DNA of 64,000 nt from Anaerolinea thermophila (GTDB taxonomy: Bacteria; Chloroflexota; Anaerolineae; Anaerolineales; Anaerolineaceae). The stretch covers positions 1-64,000 of the forward strand of contig NZ_DYHZ01000002.1 of the NCBI RefSeq assembly GCF_020723905.1. Direction: 5' to 3'. A model generated the notes under the pieces. That model made no database searches and was not told the origin of the DNA. It saw only the letters and a program-made list of their open reading frames with translations. The position numbers and the translations under genes are program-made. Position 1 is the stretch's first letter. The number at the start of each line of letters is the position of its first letter. Shown here piece by piece: positions 7,367 to 18,011 of this stretch.

Positions 7367-9034
7367 ATGCGATCAGACCGAATCAAAACTGCCCTTGAAT
7401 TTGCCCCTCACCGTGCTTTGCTGAAAGCCACGGGCGTCACCGATGCCGACCTGCACAAGCCTTTTATCGCGGTGGTCAACTCTTACGTGGATATTGTTCC
7501 CGGACACGTGCATCTGCAGGCTTTTGGAAAACGCGTTAAAGACGCTATCCGCGCGGCTGGCGGCGTGCCCTTTGAGTTCAACACCATTGCCGTGGATGAC
7601 GGCATTGCCATGGGACACGAGGGGATGAAATTTTCCCTGCCCTCGCGTGAACTGATCGCCGACTCCATCGAGACGATGCTCTCCGCTCATCCTTTTGACG
7701 GTATGGTGTGTATCCCCAACTGCGACAAAATTGTGCCCGGCATGCTCATGGCAGCGGTGCGAATGAACCTGCCGGCAATTTTTATCTCCGGTGGACCGAT
7801 GCCCGCCGGAAGAACCCCCGACGGTGAGGTGATTGACCTCATCTCGGTCTTTGAGGGGGTGGGCGCGGTGCAGGCGGGGAGAATGGACCGTCGCCGTCTG
7901 AAGGTGCTGGAAGATTACGCCTGCCCTTCCTGCGGTTCCTGCTCGGGCATGTTTACCGCCAACAGCATGAACTGCCTGATGGAAGCGCTGGGCATTGCCC
8001 TGCCGTACAACGGGACGGCGCTTGCCAGTACCCCCGAACGCGAAGCGCTGGCAGATCGTGCCGCCGCGCTCATCCTGCAACTGGTTGAGAAAGACCTGCG
8101 CCCGCGCGACATCATCACGCTGGAGGCGCTGGACGATGCCTTTGCGCTGGATATGGCAATGGGCGGTTCAACCAACACCATCCTGCACGCGCTGGCAATT
8201 GCTCACGAGGCGGGCATTGCTTACCCGCTGGAACGCATCAATCGCATCTCGGCGCAGGTGCGCCATCTCTGCAAGGTCAGTCCGGCGGGTCAATGGCACA
8301 TGGAGGATGTGCACCGTGCGGGCGGTATTCCCGCCATCCTCAACGAAATTCAGCGTGCTACGGGCATGCTCCACCTCGACCGCCCGACGGTGGCGGGGGT
8401 CTCGATGGGGGAAGCCCTGCGCGGCGCGGCAATCCGCGATGAGGAAGTCATTCATCCGTGGGAGAATGCTCACTCGCAGGACGGCGGGCTGGCGGTGTTG
8501 TTTGGCAACCTTGCGCCGCGCGGCGCGGTGGTCAAAACGGGTGGGGTGGTGCCTGCCATGCGCCGATTCAGCGGTCCGGCGCGCATTTACGAATCGCAGG
8601 AGGATGCCCTGCGCGGTATTCTGGCGGGTGAGGTTCAACCCGGCGAGGTGGTGGTGATTCGCTATGAAGGTCCCAAAGGTGGTCCCGGCATGCAGGAGAT
8701 GCTCAGCCCGACCAGTGCCATCATGGGCATGGGGCTGGGCGATAAGGTGGCGCTGATTACCGATGGACGCTTCTCTGGCGGAACGCGTGGGGCGTGTATC
8801 GGGCATGTCTCGCCCGAAGCCGCCGCGGGCGGTCCCATTGCCGCTCTCCAGCCGGGGGACGTGGTGGAAATGGATCTGGACGCGCGGCGCCTGGATGTGC
8901 GCCTGCCGCAGGAAGAAATTGAGCGGCGGCTGGCGGCGCTCCCGCCTTTCCAGCCGCGCACCACCAGCCGCTGGTTGCGCCGCTACCAGCATTTTGTCAC
9001 CAGCGCCGATTGCGGTGCGGTGCTGGAGTTTTAG
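7367..9034 (+). CDS. ilvD: Dihydroxy-acid dehydratase
   Basis: 555 residues. It dehydrates 2,3-dihydroxy-isovalerate and 2,3-dihydroxy-3-methylvalerate to the 2-oxo acids of valine and isoleucine synthesis. Signatures: [14 protein letters not shown], the Fe-S ligand region [12 protein letters not shown] (near 115-126), [17 protein letters not shown], and [20 protein letters not shown] near the C-terminus. The start is ATG 7367 with GGAGA before it. An in-frame ATG at 7301 is rejected because it would place the attenuator terminator inside the coding region. First structural gene of the operon. Confidence 0.96.
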   Translation: MRSDRIKTALEFAPHRALLKATGVTDADLHKPFIAVVNSYVDIVPGHVHLQAFGKRVKDAIRAAGGVPFEFNTIAVDDGIAMGHEGMKFSLPSRELIADSIETMLSAHPFDGMVCIPNCDKIVPGMLMAAVRMNLPAIFISGGPMPAGRTPDGEVIDLISVFEGVGAVQAGRMDRRRLKVLEDYACPSCGSCSGMFTANSMNCLMEALGIALPYNGTALASTPEREALADRAAALILQLVEKDLRPRDIITLEALDDAFALDMAMGGSTNTILHALAIAHEAGIAYPLERINRISAQVRHLCKVSPAGQWHMEDVHRAGGIPAILNEIQRATGMLHLDRPTVAGVSMGEALRGAAIRDEEVIHPWENAHSQDGGLAVLFGNLAPRGAVVKTGGVVPAMRRFSGPARIYESQEDALRGILAGEVQPGEVVVIRYEGPKGGPGMQEMLSPTSAIMGMGLGDKVALITDGRFSGGTRGACIGHVSPEAAAGGPIAALQPGDVVEMDLDARRLDVRLPQEEIERRLAALPPFQPRTTSRWLRRYQHFVTSADCGAVLEF

Positions 9035-9055
9035 AGTTTGCCAAAGGAGGAGACG

Positions 9056-10774
9056 ATGAAACGCACAGGTGCACAGATTGTTTGGGAAACGCTGATGCGC
9101 GAAGGGGTAGAGGTGGTGTTTGGCTATCCGGGGGGCGCCAACCTGCCGATCTACGATGCCATGCTGGATTATCCCGTTCGCCATGTGCTGGTACGCCACG
9201 AGCAGGGCGCCGCGCATATGGCAGACGGCTACGCCCGCGCCAGCGGCAGGGTGGGGGTGGCCATGGCAACTTCAGGTCCCGGCGCCACCAATCTGGTGAC
9301 GGGCATTGCCACTGCCATGATGGACTCCTCGCCGACCGTGTTCCTGACCGGACAGGTGGTGAGCAAATTCATCGGGTATGACGCCTTTCAGGAGACCGAT
9401 GTCACCGGTATCACCCTGCCCATCACCAAGCACAATTATCTGGTGACCCGGGTGGAAGAACTGGGCGATGTTCTCCGGGAAGCCTTTTACATTGCCCGCA
9501 CCGGACGTCCCGGTCCCGTGCTGGTGGATATTGCCAAAGACGCTCAGCAGAACAGCACCGACTGGGAATACAGCGACCGCCCCATCCAGTTGCGCGGCTA
9601 CCGTCCCAACCGTCATCCCCTGAGCAGGCAGGTGGAGCAGGCCCTGGAGATGCTCTCTGCGGCGCGCAAACCGCTTATCCTTGCCGGACGCGGTGTTCTG
9701 CTCTCCGGCGCCATGCGCGAACTGCGCGAGTTTGCCGAACGCGCTCACATCCCCGTGGCGGTGACCCTGCTGGGCATTGGCGCGTTTCCCGCCTCGCATC
9801 CGCTCAGCCTGGGAATGATGGGGATGCACGGTGAGGCGTGGGTTAACCAGGCGATTCAGGAATCGGATTTACTGCTGGCGTTTGGCATGCGCTTTGACGA
9901 CCGCGTTACCGGCAATCTCAAAACCTATGCCCCCAACGCCCGCAAGATTCATCTGGACATTGACCCTGCCGAAATCAACAAGAACGTGCGCGTGGATCTG
10001 GGCATTGTTGGCGATTTGCGCGAAAGTTTGCAGGAGTTCCTCGACCACCTGCCGCAGATGGATCACTCCGAGTGGGTGGAGCACATCAACACCCTTAAGG
10101 GTGAGTCGGCGGTGCGCGATATTCAGTACCTGCCCCCCGATGGACATCTCTACGCCGCGCATGTGATCCACGACCTGTGGCGATACACCGGCGGCAATGC
10201 TCTGGTGGTGACCGATGTGGGGCAGCATCAGATGTGGACGGCGCAGTACTACCGCCACGATCAGCCGTTCCAGTGGATCACCTCCGGCGGGCTGGGGACG
10301 ATGGGCTTTGGACTGCCCGCCGCCATTGGCGCCAAGATTGCCCGCCCCGATGCCGAGGTGTGGGCAGTGGTGGGCGATGGTGGTTTCCAGATGACCGCAG
10401 CCGAACTGTCCACTGCCGCGCAGGAGGGCGTCAAAGTGAACGTTGCCATCATCAACAACGGCTTCCTCGGCATGGTGCGTCAGTGGCAGGAGTTCTTCTA
10501 CGACCGCCGTTACGCCGCTACCCCCATGCGCAGTCCCGACTTTGTCAAACTGGCAGAGGCGCACGGCTTGACCGGTCTGCGGGTGTGGCGGCGCGAGGAG
10601 GTTTTCGATGCCATTCAGCGCGCCCGTGAAACCGACGGCACGGTGGTGATTGATTTCCGCGTGGAGCAGGAAGACAGCGTGTATCCCATGGTGCCGGCTG
10701 GCGCCGATTTGCATAACATGATTCGCCGACCGGTGCGCAACCCGCTGGTGGAAACCGCACAGGATGAGATGTAG
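9056..10774 (+). CDS. ilvB: Acetolactate synthase, catalytic (large) subunit
   Basis: 572-residue thiamine-diphosphate enzyme joining two pyruvates to acetolactate, or pyruvate and 2-oxobutyrate to acetohydroxybutyrate. Visible: [16 protein letters not shown], the catalytic Glu49 in [19 protein letters not shown], the central FAD-binding domain, and the ThDP/Mg motif [12 protein letters not shown] to [12 protein letters not shown]. The start is ATG 9056, preceded by AAAGGAGGAG; a TTG at 9038 is in frame but lies before the SD. It is followed by its regulatory subunit 14 bases downstream. Confidence 0.96.
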   Translation: MKRTGAQIVWETLMREGVEVVFGYPGGANLPIYDAMLDYPVRHVLVRHEQGAAHMADGYARASGRVGVAMATSGPGATNLVTGIATAMMDSSPTVFLTGQVVSKFIGYDAFQETDVTGITLPITKHNYLVTRVEELGDVLREAFYIARTGRPGPVLVDIAKDAQQNSTDWEYSDRPIQLRGYRPNRHPLSRQVEQALEMLSAARKPLILAGRGVLLSGAMRELREFAERAHIPVAVTLLGIGAFPASHPLSLGMMGMHGEAWVNQAIQESDLLLAFGMRFDDRVTGNLKTYAPNARKIHLDIDPAEINKNVRVDLGIVGDLRESLQEFLDHLPQMDHSEWVEHINTLKGESAVRDIQYLPPDGHLYAAHVIHDLWRYTGGNALVVTDVGQHQMWTAQYYRHDQPFQWITSGGLGTMGFGLPAAIGAKIARPDAEVWAVVGDGGFQMTAAELSTAAQEGVKVNVAIINNGFLGMVRQWQEFFYDRRYAATPMRSPDFVKLAEAHGLTGLRVWRREEVFDAIQRARETDGTVVIDFRVEQEDSVYPMVPAGADLHNMIRRPVRNPLVETAQDEM

Positions 10775-10788
10775 GAGGAGGAAGCCGT

Positions 10789-11328
10789 ATGCGTCACACA
10801 CTGGTTGCTTTAGTGGAAGATAAACCCGGCGTGCTTAACCGCGTGGCGTCGTTGTTCCGCCGTCGGGCATTCAATATCGAGTCGCTTACCGTCGGGCATA
10901 CCGAACAGCCCGGATTGTCGCGCATGACGATTGTGGTGGATGGCGATGATGTCGCCATCGAACGCCTCACCGCTTACCTGTACAAACTGGTCAACGTGGT
11001 GCATGTGGAAGACCTGACCCATGTGCCTGCCGTGACCCGCGATCTGGCGATGATCAAGGTGGCTGCGCCTCCCGAAACCCGCACGCAGGTGATGCAGGTG
11101 GTGGATGTTTACCGCGCCCGCATTGTGGATGTGACCACCCAGTCGCTCATCATCGAAGTTACCGGCGATGAGGAAAAAATCGAGAGTTTTGTGGAAGTGC
11201 TGCGCCCGCTGGGTATTCTGGAAATGGTGCGCACCGGATTGCTCGCCATGTCGCGCGGCGGGGCGCCGCTTTACCCGCCACCCAACGGGAACGGCAATGG
11301 ACATCACGCCGCCGCGTCGGCGGATTGA
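10789..11328 (+). CDS. ilvN: Acetolactate synthase, regulatory (small) subunit
   Basis: 179 residues. An N-terminal ACT domain begins HTLVALVEDKPGVLNRVASLFRRRAFNIESL, which normally binds valine for feedback inhibition; the C-terminal half (from about 85) is the ALS_ss_C domain that stimulates the large subunit. A Gly/Asn/His-rich tail (about 162-176) is unusual and probably disordered. RBS GGAGGAGGAAG precedes ATG 10789. Confidence 0.94.
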   Translation: MRHTLVALVEDKPGVLNRVASLFRRRAFNIESLTVGHTEQPGLSRMTIVVDGDDVAIERLTAYLYKLVNVVHVEDLTHVPAVTRDLAMIKVAAPPETRTQVMQVVDVYRARIVDVTTQSLIIEVTGDEEKIESFVEVLRPLGILEMVRTGLLAMSRGGAPLYPPPNGNGNGHHAAASAD

Positions 11329-11359
11329 GAAAATCAAAAACGTCAAAGGAGACACTGGA

Positions 11360-12412
11360 ATGGCAAAGATGGATTTTGCAGGAGTGCTGGAAGAAGTCGT
11401 TACCCGAGAGGAGTTTCCCCTCAGCCGGGCGCAGGAAGTGTTAAAGGATGAGGTAGTGGCAGTGCTGGGCTATGGCGTGCAGGGACCGGCGCAGGCGCTT
11501 AACATGCGCGATAACGGCGTCAGGGTCATCGTCGGCGTCAACCCCGGCGGGCGTTCGTGGAACAAAGCCCTGCAGGACGGCTGGGTGCCGGGCGAGACAC
11601 TCTTCTCCATGGAAGAAGCCGCCGAACGCGGCACCATTGTGCAGTACCTCGTCTCGGACGCAGCCCAGAAACTGACCTGGGAGCGCATCCGCCCCTGCCT
11701 GAAAGAGGGAGATGCCCTGTACTTCTCGCACGGCTTTGCGGTGGTGTATCGCGATCAGACCGGCGTGGTGCCGCCGCCTTATGTGGATGTCATCCTGGTG
11801 GCGCCCAAAGGTTCCGGCACCAGCGTGCGCGCCAACTTCCTCGCCGGGAGCGGCATCAACTCCAGTTTTGCCGTCGAGCAGGACTACACCGGGCGCGCCC
11901 GCGAACGCACCCTGGCGGTGGGCATTGCCATCGGTTCGGGCTATCTTTTCGAGACCACCTTCCAGCACGAGGTGTACTCCGACCTGACCGGCGAACGCGG
12001 CGTGCTGATGGGCGCGCTGGCAGGCATCATGGAAGCCCAGTACCAGACCCTGCGCGCGCATGGACACACCCCCTCCGAAGCCTTCAACGAGACGGTGGAA
12101 GAACTCACCCAGAGTTTAATTCGGCTGGTGGCGCAGAACGGAATGGACTGGATGTACGCCAACTGCTCCACCACCGCCCAGCGCGGCGCCCTGGACTGGC
12201 GCCACGAGTTCCGCAACGCCACCCTGCCGGTGTTCGAGCGTCTGTACCAGTCGGTGGCGTCTGGCGCCGAGACGCGCCGCGTGCTGGAAGCCAACAGCCA
12301 GCCCGATTACAAAGAAAAACTGGAAGCCGAACTGCGCGAGATGCGCGAGTCGGAAATGTGGCGGGCGGGAGCGCTGGTGCGCTCTCTGCGCCCGGAAAAC
12401 TGGCAGAAGTAG
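11360..12412 (+). CDS. ilvC: Ketol-acid reductoisomerase
   Basis: 350-residue class I enzyme that isomerises and reduces acetolactate or acetohydroxybutyrate with NAD(P)H and Mg2+. VVAVLGYGVQGPAQALNMRDNG is the dinucleotide-binding loop; FSHGFAVVY, APKGSG and VYSDLTGERGVLMGAL carry catalytic and metal ligands. The N-terminal MDFAGVLEEVVTREEFPLSRA extension resembles the Bacteroidetes-type enzyme rather than the common MKVYYDKD type. The beta2-alphaB loop (VNPGGRSW) lacks the usual Arg-x-Gly arrangement, so cofactor preference is uncertain. The start is ATG 11360 after AAAGGAGA; a longer upstream frame overlaps ilvN and is rejected. Confidence 0.95.
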   Translation: MAKMDFAGVLEEVVTREEFPLSRAQEVLKDEVVAVLGYGVQGPAQALNMRDNGVRVIVGVNPGGRSWNKALQDGWVPGETLFSMEEAAERGTIVQYLVSDAAQKLTWERIRPCLKEGDALYFSHGFAVVYRDQTGVVPPPYVDVILVAPKGSGTSVRANFLAGSGINSSFAVEQDYTGRARERTLAVGIAIGSGYLFETTFQHEVYSDLTGERGVLMGALAGIMEAQYQTLRAHGHTPSEAFNETVEELTQSLIRLVAQNGMDWMYANCSTTAQRGALDWRHEFRNATLPVFERLYQSVASGAETRRVLEANSQPDYKEKLEAELREMRESEMWRAGALVRSLRPENWQK

Positions 12413-12429
12413 CCTGCTTCCTTTCTGTA

Positions 12430-12481
12430 CCCTCCCCTGAGAATGGCTCTCCCCGCTCCCGGGGAGAGCCCGAGGGAGGGG
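12430..12481 (+). repeat. Nested palindrome in the ilvC-leuA intergenic region
   Basis: A perfect 10-bp stem GGCTCTCCCC (12445-12454) / GGGGAGAGCC (12461-12470) sits inside an outer pairing of CCCTCCCC (12430-12437) with the GGGAGGG region (12474-12481). No T tract follows, so it is not a standard terminator. It may be an mRNA stabilising or processing hairpin, or a copy of a dispersed palindromic repeat. Its 3' arm abuts the leuA Shine-Dalgarno. Confidence 0.6.
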
Positions 12482-12493
12482 AAGGAGAATGAG

Positions 12494-14119
12494 ATGAGCG
12501 ACGATTACGTACGAATTTTCGATACCACCCTGCGAGATGGCGAGCAATCGCCGGGGGCAACCCTGACCAGCGCTGAGAAACTGGAAGTTGCCCGTGGACT
12601 GGCGCGCCTCGGCGTGGATGTCATCGAAGCCGGCTTCCCCGCCGCCTCGCCCGACGATCTGGAAGCCGTGCGGCGCATTGCCGTGGAGGTGGGCAACCCC
12701 GCCGATGGCGGACGAGCCCCCATCATCTGTGGCTTGGCGCGCGCCACCCACAGCGACATTGACAAAGCCTGGGAAGCGGTGCGCCCCGCGCGGCATCCGC
12801 GCATTCACACCTTCCTTGCCACTTCGGAAATTCACATGCAGTACAAACTGCGCATGACCCGCCAGCAGGTGCTGGAGCGGGTGGAGGAGATGGTGTCGTA
12901 TGCCCGCAGTCTGTGCGAGGATGTGGAGTTCAGCCCCGAAGATGCTGGACGCAGTGACCCCGCTTTCCTCTACGAGGTGCTGGCGGTTGCCATCCGCGCG
13001 GGAGCCACCACCCTCAACATCCCCGACACGGTGGGCTACACCACCCCCGACGAGTTCGGCGCCCTGATTGCGGGCATTTTGCGCCACACCCCCGGCATCG
13101 AGCACTGCATCGTCTCGGTGCACTGCCACAACGATCTGGGTTTAGCCACCGCCAACACGCTGGCGGGCTTGCGGGCGGGCGCGCGTCAGGCGGAGGTGAC
13201 CATCAACGGCATTGGCGAGCGGGCTGGCAACACCGCCCTCGAAGAAGTGGTGATGGCGCTCCACACCCGTCCCAACCTGTACGGCTTGCGCACTGGCATT
13301 GACACCACCCAGATCACCCGCCTGAGCAAACTGGTCAGCAACTACACCGGCATGCCCGTTCAGCCCAACAAAGCCATTGTGGGCGCCAACGCCTTTGCCC
13401 ACGAGGCTGGCATCCATCAGGACGGTATGCTCAAGCACACCCTGACCTACGAAATCATGCGCCCGGAGACGGTGGGCGCCACCCAGAGCAAACTGGTGCT
13501 GGGCAAGCACTCCGGACGCCACGCGCTGAAAACCCGTCTGGCTTCGCTGGGATACGCTCTGGGCGAAGAGGAGATGGATCAGGTCTTTGAGCGCTTCAAA
13601 AATCTGGCAGATCGCAAGAAGGTCATCACCGATGCCGATCTGGAGGCGCTGGTTTCGGATGAACTGTACCAGCCGCGCGAACTGTACGCGCTGGATGGTT
13701 TACAGGTTGCCTGTGGCACGATGGGCATGCCGACCGCCACGGTGCGTCTGCGCGGACCGGATGGACAATTGTACGTCCATGCGGCGGTGGGAACCGGTCC
13801 GGTGGATGCCACCTACAAAGCCATTGACGCCATTGTCGGCGTGCCCATCACCCTGCTGGAGTTCGTCGTCCATGCCGTCACCGAGGGCATTGACGCGCTG
13901 GGCGAGGTCACCGTGCGCATTCAGGGCGAGGACGGGCTGTCTTCGGTCAGCGCTCAGCGCGAGGACGACCTGCCGCGCACCTTTGGCGGCTACGGCGCGG
14001 ATACCGATATCGTCGTCGCCAGCGCCAAGGCGTATCTGGCGGCGCTGAACAAACTGCTGGTGGCGCTCGGCGCCTTCGGTCCGGCGGAGAAATCTGCCCA
14101 ACATTCGCTGGTTTCGTAA
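12494..14119 (+). CDS. leuA: 2-isopropylmalate synthase
   Basis: 541-residue DRE-TIM metallolyase condensing 2-oxoisovalerate with acetyl-CoA, first step to leucine. [18 protein letters not shown] begins the barrel; [16 protein letters not shown] and [20 protein letters not shown] carry metal ligands. The C-terminal LeuA dimer domain (about 390-530) mediates leucine feedback. RBS GAAGGAG and ATG 12494; an in-frame ATG at 12443 falls inside the palindrome and is rejected. Confidence 0.95.
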   Translation: MSDDYVRIFDTTLRDGEQSPGATLTSAEKLEVARGLARLGVDVIEAGFPAASPDDLEAVRRIAVEVGNPADGGRAPIICGLARATHSDIDKAWEAVRPARHPRIHTFLATSEIHMQYKLRMTRQQVLERVEEMVSYARSLCEDVEFSPEDAGRSDPAFLYEVLAVAIRAGATTLNIPDTVGYTTPDEFGALIAGILRHTPGIEHCIVSVHCHNDLGLATANTLAGLRAGARQAEVTINGIGERAGNTALEEVVMALHTRPNLYGLRTGIDTTQITRLSKLVSNYTGMPVQPNKAIVGANAFAHEAGIHQDGMLKHTLTYEIMRPETVGATQSKLVLGKHSGRHALKTRLASLGYALGEEEMDQVFERFKNLADRKKVITDADLEALVSDELYQPRELYALDGLQVACGTMGMPTATVRLRGPDGQLYVHAAVGTGPVDATYKAIDAIVGVPITLLEFVVHAVTEGIDALGEVTVRIQGEDGLSSVSAQREDDLPRTFGGYGADTDIVVASAKAYLAALNKLLVALGAFGPAEKSAQHSLVS

Positions 14120-14150
14120 GAAGGAAATTTTTTCCCAAAGGAGGAGTTGT

Positions 14151-14363
14151 ATGAATCCCCATCGCGTTTCATTTGATCCCATGAAGGAAGGTCACCCCGA
14201 CCCGTTTTCCCAGCCCAATACCATCCCCAACGGCTGGGACCTGACCGACGCCAATCTGGCAAACCACCCGCAGGCGCGGGCGGCAGATATGAACGGCACG
14301 GCTTTCGAGCAACATCTCCGCTTCACCGCAGGTGCGTATGAGCGCCCCAAAGACGTTGTTTGA
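14151..14363 (+). CDS. Small ORF (70 aa) between leuA and leuC
   Basis: A 70-residue hydrophilic protein with the best Shine-Dalgarno in the operon (AAAGGAGG at 14138-14145) and ATG at 14151. Third codon positions are strongly G/C, as in the neighbouring genes. It has no cysteines or membrane segments and is rich in Pro, Asn and Asp, with a segment [13 protein letters not shown]. Its last 26 bases overlap the leuC start in another frame, so leuC translation is probably coupled to it. No family recognised. It could be a LeuC accessory or assembly peptide, or chiefly a translational coupler. Confidence 0.7.
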   Translation: MNPHRVSFDPMKEGHPDPFSQPNTIPNGWDLTDANLANHPQARAADMNGTAFEQHLRFTAGAYERPKDVV

Positions 14364-15765
14364 AAAAATCTGGGAACGCCACGTGGTTGTGGAGCCGCCC
14401 GACTCCCCGGCGGTGCTGTACATTGACCTGCATCTGGTGCATGAGGTGACCTCGCCGCAAGCCTTCAGCGGACTGCGGGCGCGCGGTTTGCGGGTGCGCC
14501 GACCGGAGCGCACCGTCGCCACCATGGATCACGGCGTGCCCACCCTCTCGCAGGGCGGCAACGGCTCTGGGCGGCTTGCCTTTGCCGATGAATTGAGCCG
14601 CCGTCAGATTCAGCAGTTGGAAGAGAACTGCCGGGAGTTCGGCATCCGCCTGATGGGACTGGACAGCCCGAATCAGGGCATCGTGCACGTCATCGGACCC
14701 GATCTGGGACTGACTCAACCGGGCATGACCATCGTATGCGGCGACAGCCACACCGCCACCCACGGCGCATTTGGCGCGCTGGCGTTCGGCATCGGTACCA
14801 GCGAGGTGGAGCATGTGCTCGCCACGCAGTGCCTGCTCCAGCGCCGACCGAAAACCTGCGCCGTGCGCATCGAGGGACGCCTGAATCCGGGTGTGACTGC
14901 CAAGGATGTCATTCTGGCGCTGATTGCTCAAATCGGGACGGCGGGCGGCACGGGTTACGTCTTTGAGTATATGGGCGAAGCCGTGCGCGCCATGAGCATG
15001 GAAGAGCGCATGACTCTGTGCAACATGTCCATTGAGGGTGGTGCCCGCGCGGGCATGGTTGCACCCGACGACACCACCTTTGAGTATCTGGCAGGGCGTC
15101 CCTTTGCTCCGCAGGGCGAGGATTGGGAGCGCGCGGTGGCGTACTGGCGCACGTTGCCCGGCGATGATGGTGCCGTGTTCGACCGTACGGTCACGCTGGA
15201 CGCTTCCCGGCTGGAGCCGATGGTCACCTACGGCACCAATCCCGGCATGGGCGTGCCCATCAGCGGGCGCATTCCTGCGCCAGAGGAGATGAAAGATCCC
15301 AGCCAGCGCGCCGCGCTGGAGAAAGCCCTGACGTACATGGATTTGCGTCCGGGCGCGCCGGTGCAGGGTCAGCGGGTGGATGTGGTCTTCATCGGCTCAT
15401 GCACCAACGGGCGCCTTGCCGACCTGCGCAGCGCCGCACGCCTGCTCAAAGGCAGGCGGGTAGCGCCCGGAGTGCGCGTGCTGGTGGTGCCCGGCTCTCA
15501 ACAGGTCAAGCGCGCCGCCGAAGCCGAAGGGCTGGATCGGGTGTTCCGGGAGGCGGGCGCCGAGTGGCGGGAACCGGGCTGTTCCATGTGCATTGCCATG
15601 AACGGCGATCAACTGGAGCCGGGACAGTATGCCATCAGCACCAGCAACCGCAACTTTGAAGGGCGTCAGGGCAAGGGAGGGCGCACCTTCCTCGCCAGCC
15701 CACTGACCGCCGCCGCATCCGCCCTTACCGGCGTTATCACCGATCCGCGCCCACTGCTCTCCTGA
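14338..15765 (+). CDS. leuC: 3-isopropylmalate dehydratase, large subunit
   Basis: 475-residue aconitase-family protein that isomerises 2- to 3-isopropylmalate, and probably also processes citramalate from CimA. Fe-S ligands are in [14 protein letters not shown] and [46 protein letters not shown] is diagnostic. Start ATG 14338 overlaps orf70; GTG at 14332 is the only nearby alternative. No independent Shine-Dalgarno was seen, consistent with coupling. Confidence 0.95.
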   Translation: MSAPKTLFEKIWERHVVVEPPDSPAVLYIDLHLVHEVTSPQAFSGLRARGLRVRRPERTVATMDHGVPTLSQGGNGSGRLAFADELSRRQIQQLEENCREFGIRLMGLDSPNQGIVHVIGPDLGLTQPGMTIVCGDSHTATHGAFGALAFGIGTSEVEHVLATQCLLQRRPKTCAVRIEGRLNPGVTAKDVILALIAQIGTAGGTGYVFEYMGEAVRAMSMEERMTLCNMSIEGGARAGMVAPDDTTFEYLAGRPFAPQGEDWERAVAYWRTLPGDDGAVFDRTVTLDASRLEPMVTYGTNPGMGVPISGRIPAPEEMKDPSQRAALEKALTYMDLRPGAPVQGQRVDVVFIGSCTNGRLADLRSAARLLKGRRVAPGVRVLVVPGSQQVKRAAEAEGLDRVFREAGAEWREPGCSMCIAMNGDQLEPGQYAISTSNRNFEGRQGKGGRTFLASPLTAAASALTGVITDPRPLLS

Positions 15766-15775
15766 GGAGGTCATC

Positions 15776-16366
15776 ATGCAGTCCTTTACCACCCTTACCT
15801 CGCACGTGGTTGTCCTTCCGGTCAACGACGTGGACACCGATCAAATCATCCCGGCGCGCTTTCTGAAGACCACCGACAAAACCGGTCTGGGAGCCAACCT
15901 GTTTGCCGACTGGCGCTACCTGCCCGATGGTTCGCCCAACCCGGATTTCGTCCTCAACCGTCCGCAATCGCAGGGGGCGCAGATCCTGCTGGCGGGCGAT
16001 AACTTCGGCTGTGGCTCATCCCGCGAGCACGCTCCCTGGGCGCTGTTGGGGTGGGGCTTCCGCGCGGTCATCTCCACTACCATCGCCGACATCTTCCGCA
16101 ACAATGCCCTCAAGAACGGTTTGTTGCCGGTGGTGGTCAGCCCGCAGGCGCACGCCCGCTTGATGACGCTGTACGCCGCCGACCCGACTTTGCCTTTGAC
16201 CATTGATCTGGCTTCTCAAACCCTGCGTCTGGCAGATGGAACGCAGGAATCCTTCCCGATTGACTCGTTCAGCAAGACCTGCCTGCTGAATGGGGTGGAC
16301 GAACTGGGCTATCTGCTCAGTCTGGAGGCTGAAATTACCCGTTACGAACAATCCATGCTCCGCTGA
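15776..16366 (+). CDS. leuD: 3-isopropylmalate dehydratase, small subunit
   Basis: 196-residue swivel domain that completes the LeuC active site. [16 protein letters not shown] and [29 protein letters not shown] are the family signatures. TGAGGAGGTCATC precedes ATG 15776, ten bases after the leuC stop. Confidence 0.95.
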   Translation: MQSFTTLTSHVVVLPVNDVDTDQIIPARFLKTTDKTGLGANLFADWRYLPDGSPNPDFVLNRPQSQGAQILLAGDNFGCGSSREHAPWALLGWGFRAVISTTIADIFRNNALKNGLLPVVVSPQAHARLMTLYAADPTLPLTIDLASQTLRLADGTQESFPIDSFSKTCLLNGVDELGYLLSLEAEITRYEQSMLR

Positions 16367-16391
16367 ACGGGGCTTTTCTCTGAGGTGTGCC

Positions 16392-17990
16392 ATGAAAATC
16401 GAAGTGTACGACACCACCCTGCGCGATGGAACCCAACGAACCGACATCTCTTTATCGGTGAACGACAAACTCAACATTGCCCGCCGTCTGGATGCGCTGG
16501 GCGTGGATTTCATCGAAGGGGGCTGGCCCGGCTCCAATCCCAAAGATGCCGAGTTCTTTACCCGTGCCGCCCAAATGACGTGGAAGCACGCGCAGATTGC
16601 CGCTTTTGGCTCCACCTGTGCGGTGGAGAAGACGCCCGAGCAGGATGAAAACATCCGCGCTTTGCTGGAGTCGCGCGCGCCGGTCTGCACGGTGGTGGGC
16701 AAGTCCTCGGTGCTGCACGTCCACGAGGTTCTGCGCACCACGCTGGAGAACAACCTGCGCATCATCGAGCAGTCGCTGGCGTATCTGGCGGCGCAGGGAC
16801 GCCGGGTGGTGTACGATGCCGAACACTTCTTTGATGGCTACAAGGAGGATGCCGAATATGCCCTGCAAACGCTGGCGGCGGCACTGCGCGGCGGCGCGGA
16901 GACGCTGGTGCTGTGCGACACCAACGGCGGCAGTCTGCCGTGGGAGGTGGGCGAGATCGTCCGGGCAGTGCGGGTGCGCTTTCCGCAGGCAAAACTGGGC
17001 ATTCACGCCCACAATGATGGCGAGTGCGCGGTGGCAAACTCCCTGGCGGCGGTGCGCGAGGGCTGTGTGCAGGTGCAGGGGACGATCAACGGCTATGGCG
17101 AGCGCTGTGGCAATGCCAACCTGTGCTCCATCCTGCCCGATCTGGAGTTGAAGATGGGCTACGCCTGCCTGCCGGAGGGGCATCTGGCGCAGTTGACCGA
17201 TCTTTCCCACTACGTGGCTGAAGTTGCCAATCTGGCGCCGGACGAGCATCTGGCATACGTGGGCAGGGCGGCGTTTGCCCACAAAGGGGGCATTCATGTC
17301 GCCGCCATGCGGCGCACGCCGCGTTCCTACCAGCACATTGACCCGGCGCTGGTGGGCAACTCCTCGCAGGTGGTGGTTTCGGAACTTTCCGGGCGCGGCA
17401 ACCTGCTCAGCAAAGCCGAGGAGCACGGGATTCCGGTGGAGGAGGGGGTGGATGTGAGCGCCGTCCTGCGGCAGGTCAAGGCGCTGGAGGCGCAGGGCTT
17501 TTCCTTTGAAGCCGCCGATGCCTCAGTGATGCTGATGCTGTTGCGCCAGAAGCCCGATTACCAGCCGCCCTTTGCGCTGGTAGATTTCACCGCCGGGGTA
17601 GAACACCGCCAGGGACGGGGCATCTTTGCCGAAGCCACCGTCAAGGTGCGGGTGGGTGAGCAGGTCATCCACACCGCCGCCGAGGGCAACGGTCCCGTCG
17701 CCGCGCTGGATGCCGCCCTGCGTAAAGCCCTCTTGCCCTACTACCCTGCCATCTCCGCCTTCCACCTTTCGGATTACAAGGTGCGCATTCTGGACGGACC
17801 CAACGGCACCTCTGCCACCACCCGCGTGTTGATCGAAACGCGCAACGGACACCGCTCCTGGGGCACGGTCGGCGCCAGCACCAACATCATCGAAGCCTCG
17901 TGGCGCGCGCTTGCCGATTCCATCGAGTACGGCATCTGGGTTGCCGAACATCAGGCAGAACCTGCGCCGGCAGTTCCATCATCACTCTGA
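16392..17990 (+). CDS. cimA: (R)-citramalate synthase
   Basis: 532-residue DRE-TIM metallolyase joining pyruvate and acetyl-CoA to citramalate, the first step of the threonine-independent route to isoleucine. YDTTLRDGTQRTDISLSVNDKL and IEGGWPGSNPKDAEFF mark CimA rather than LeuA. HAHNDGECAVANSLAAV and TINGYGERCGNANLCSILPDL carry metal ligands; a C-terminal regulatory domain follows from about 400. ATG 16392; the longer in-frame extension overlaps leuD. Product goes through LeuCD and LeuB, both encoded beside it. Confidence 0.94.
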   Translation: MKIEVYDTTLRDGTQRTDISLSVNDKLNIARRLDALGVDFIEGGWPGSNPKDAEFFTRAAQMTWKHAQIAAFGSTCAVEKTPEQDENIRALLESRAPVCTVVGKSSVLHVHEVLRTTLENNLRIIEQSLAYLAAQGRRVVYDAEHFFDGYKEDAEYALQTLAAALRGGAETLVLCDTNGGSLPWEVGEIVRAVRVRFPQAKLGIHAHNDGECAVANSLAAVREGCVQVQGTINGYGERCGNANLCSILPDLELKMGYACLPEGHLAQLTDLSHYVAEVANLAPDEHLAYVGRAAFAHKGGIHVAAMRRTPRSYQHIDPALVGNSSQVVVSELSGRGNLLSKAEEHGIPVEEGVDVSAVLRQVKALEAQGFSFEAADASVMLMLLRQKPDYQPPFALVDFTAGVEHRQGRGIFAEATVKVRVGEQVIHTAAEGNGPVAALDAALRKALLPYYPAISAFHLSDYKVRILDGPNGTSATTRVLIETRNGHRSWGTVGASTNIIEASWRALADSIEYGIWVAEHQAEPAPAVPSSL

Positions 17991-18011
17991 CAACGAAGGG
18001 AAGTCTCATCC

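Noticed and set aside
14332-14337. GTG start for leuC six bases upstream
   Set aside because: ATG 14338 gives the usual N-terminus; the GTG has no better SD.
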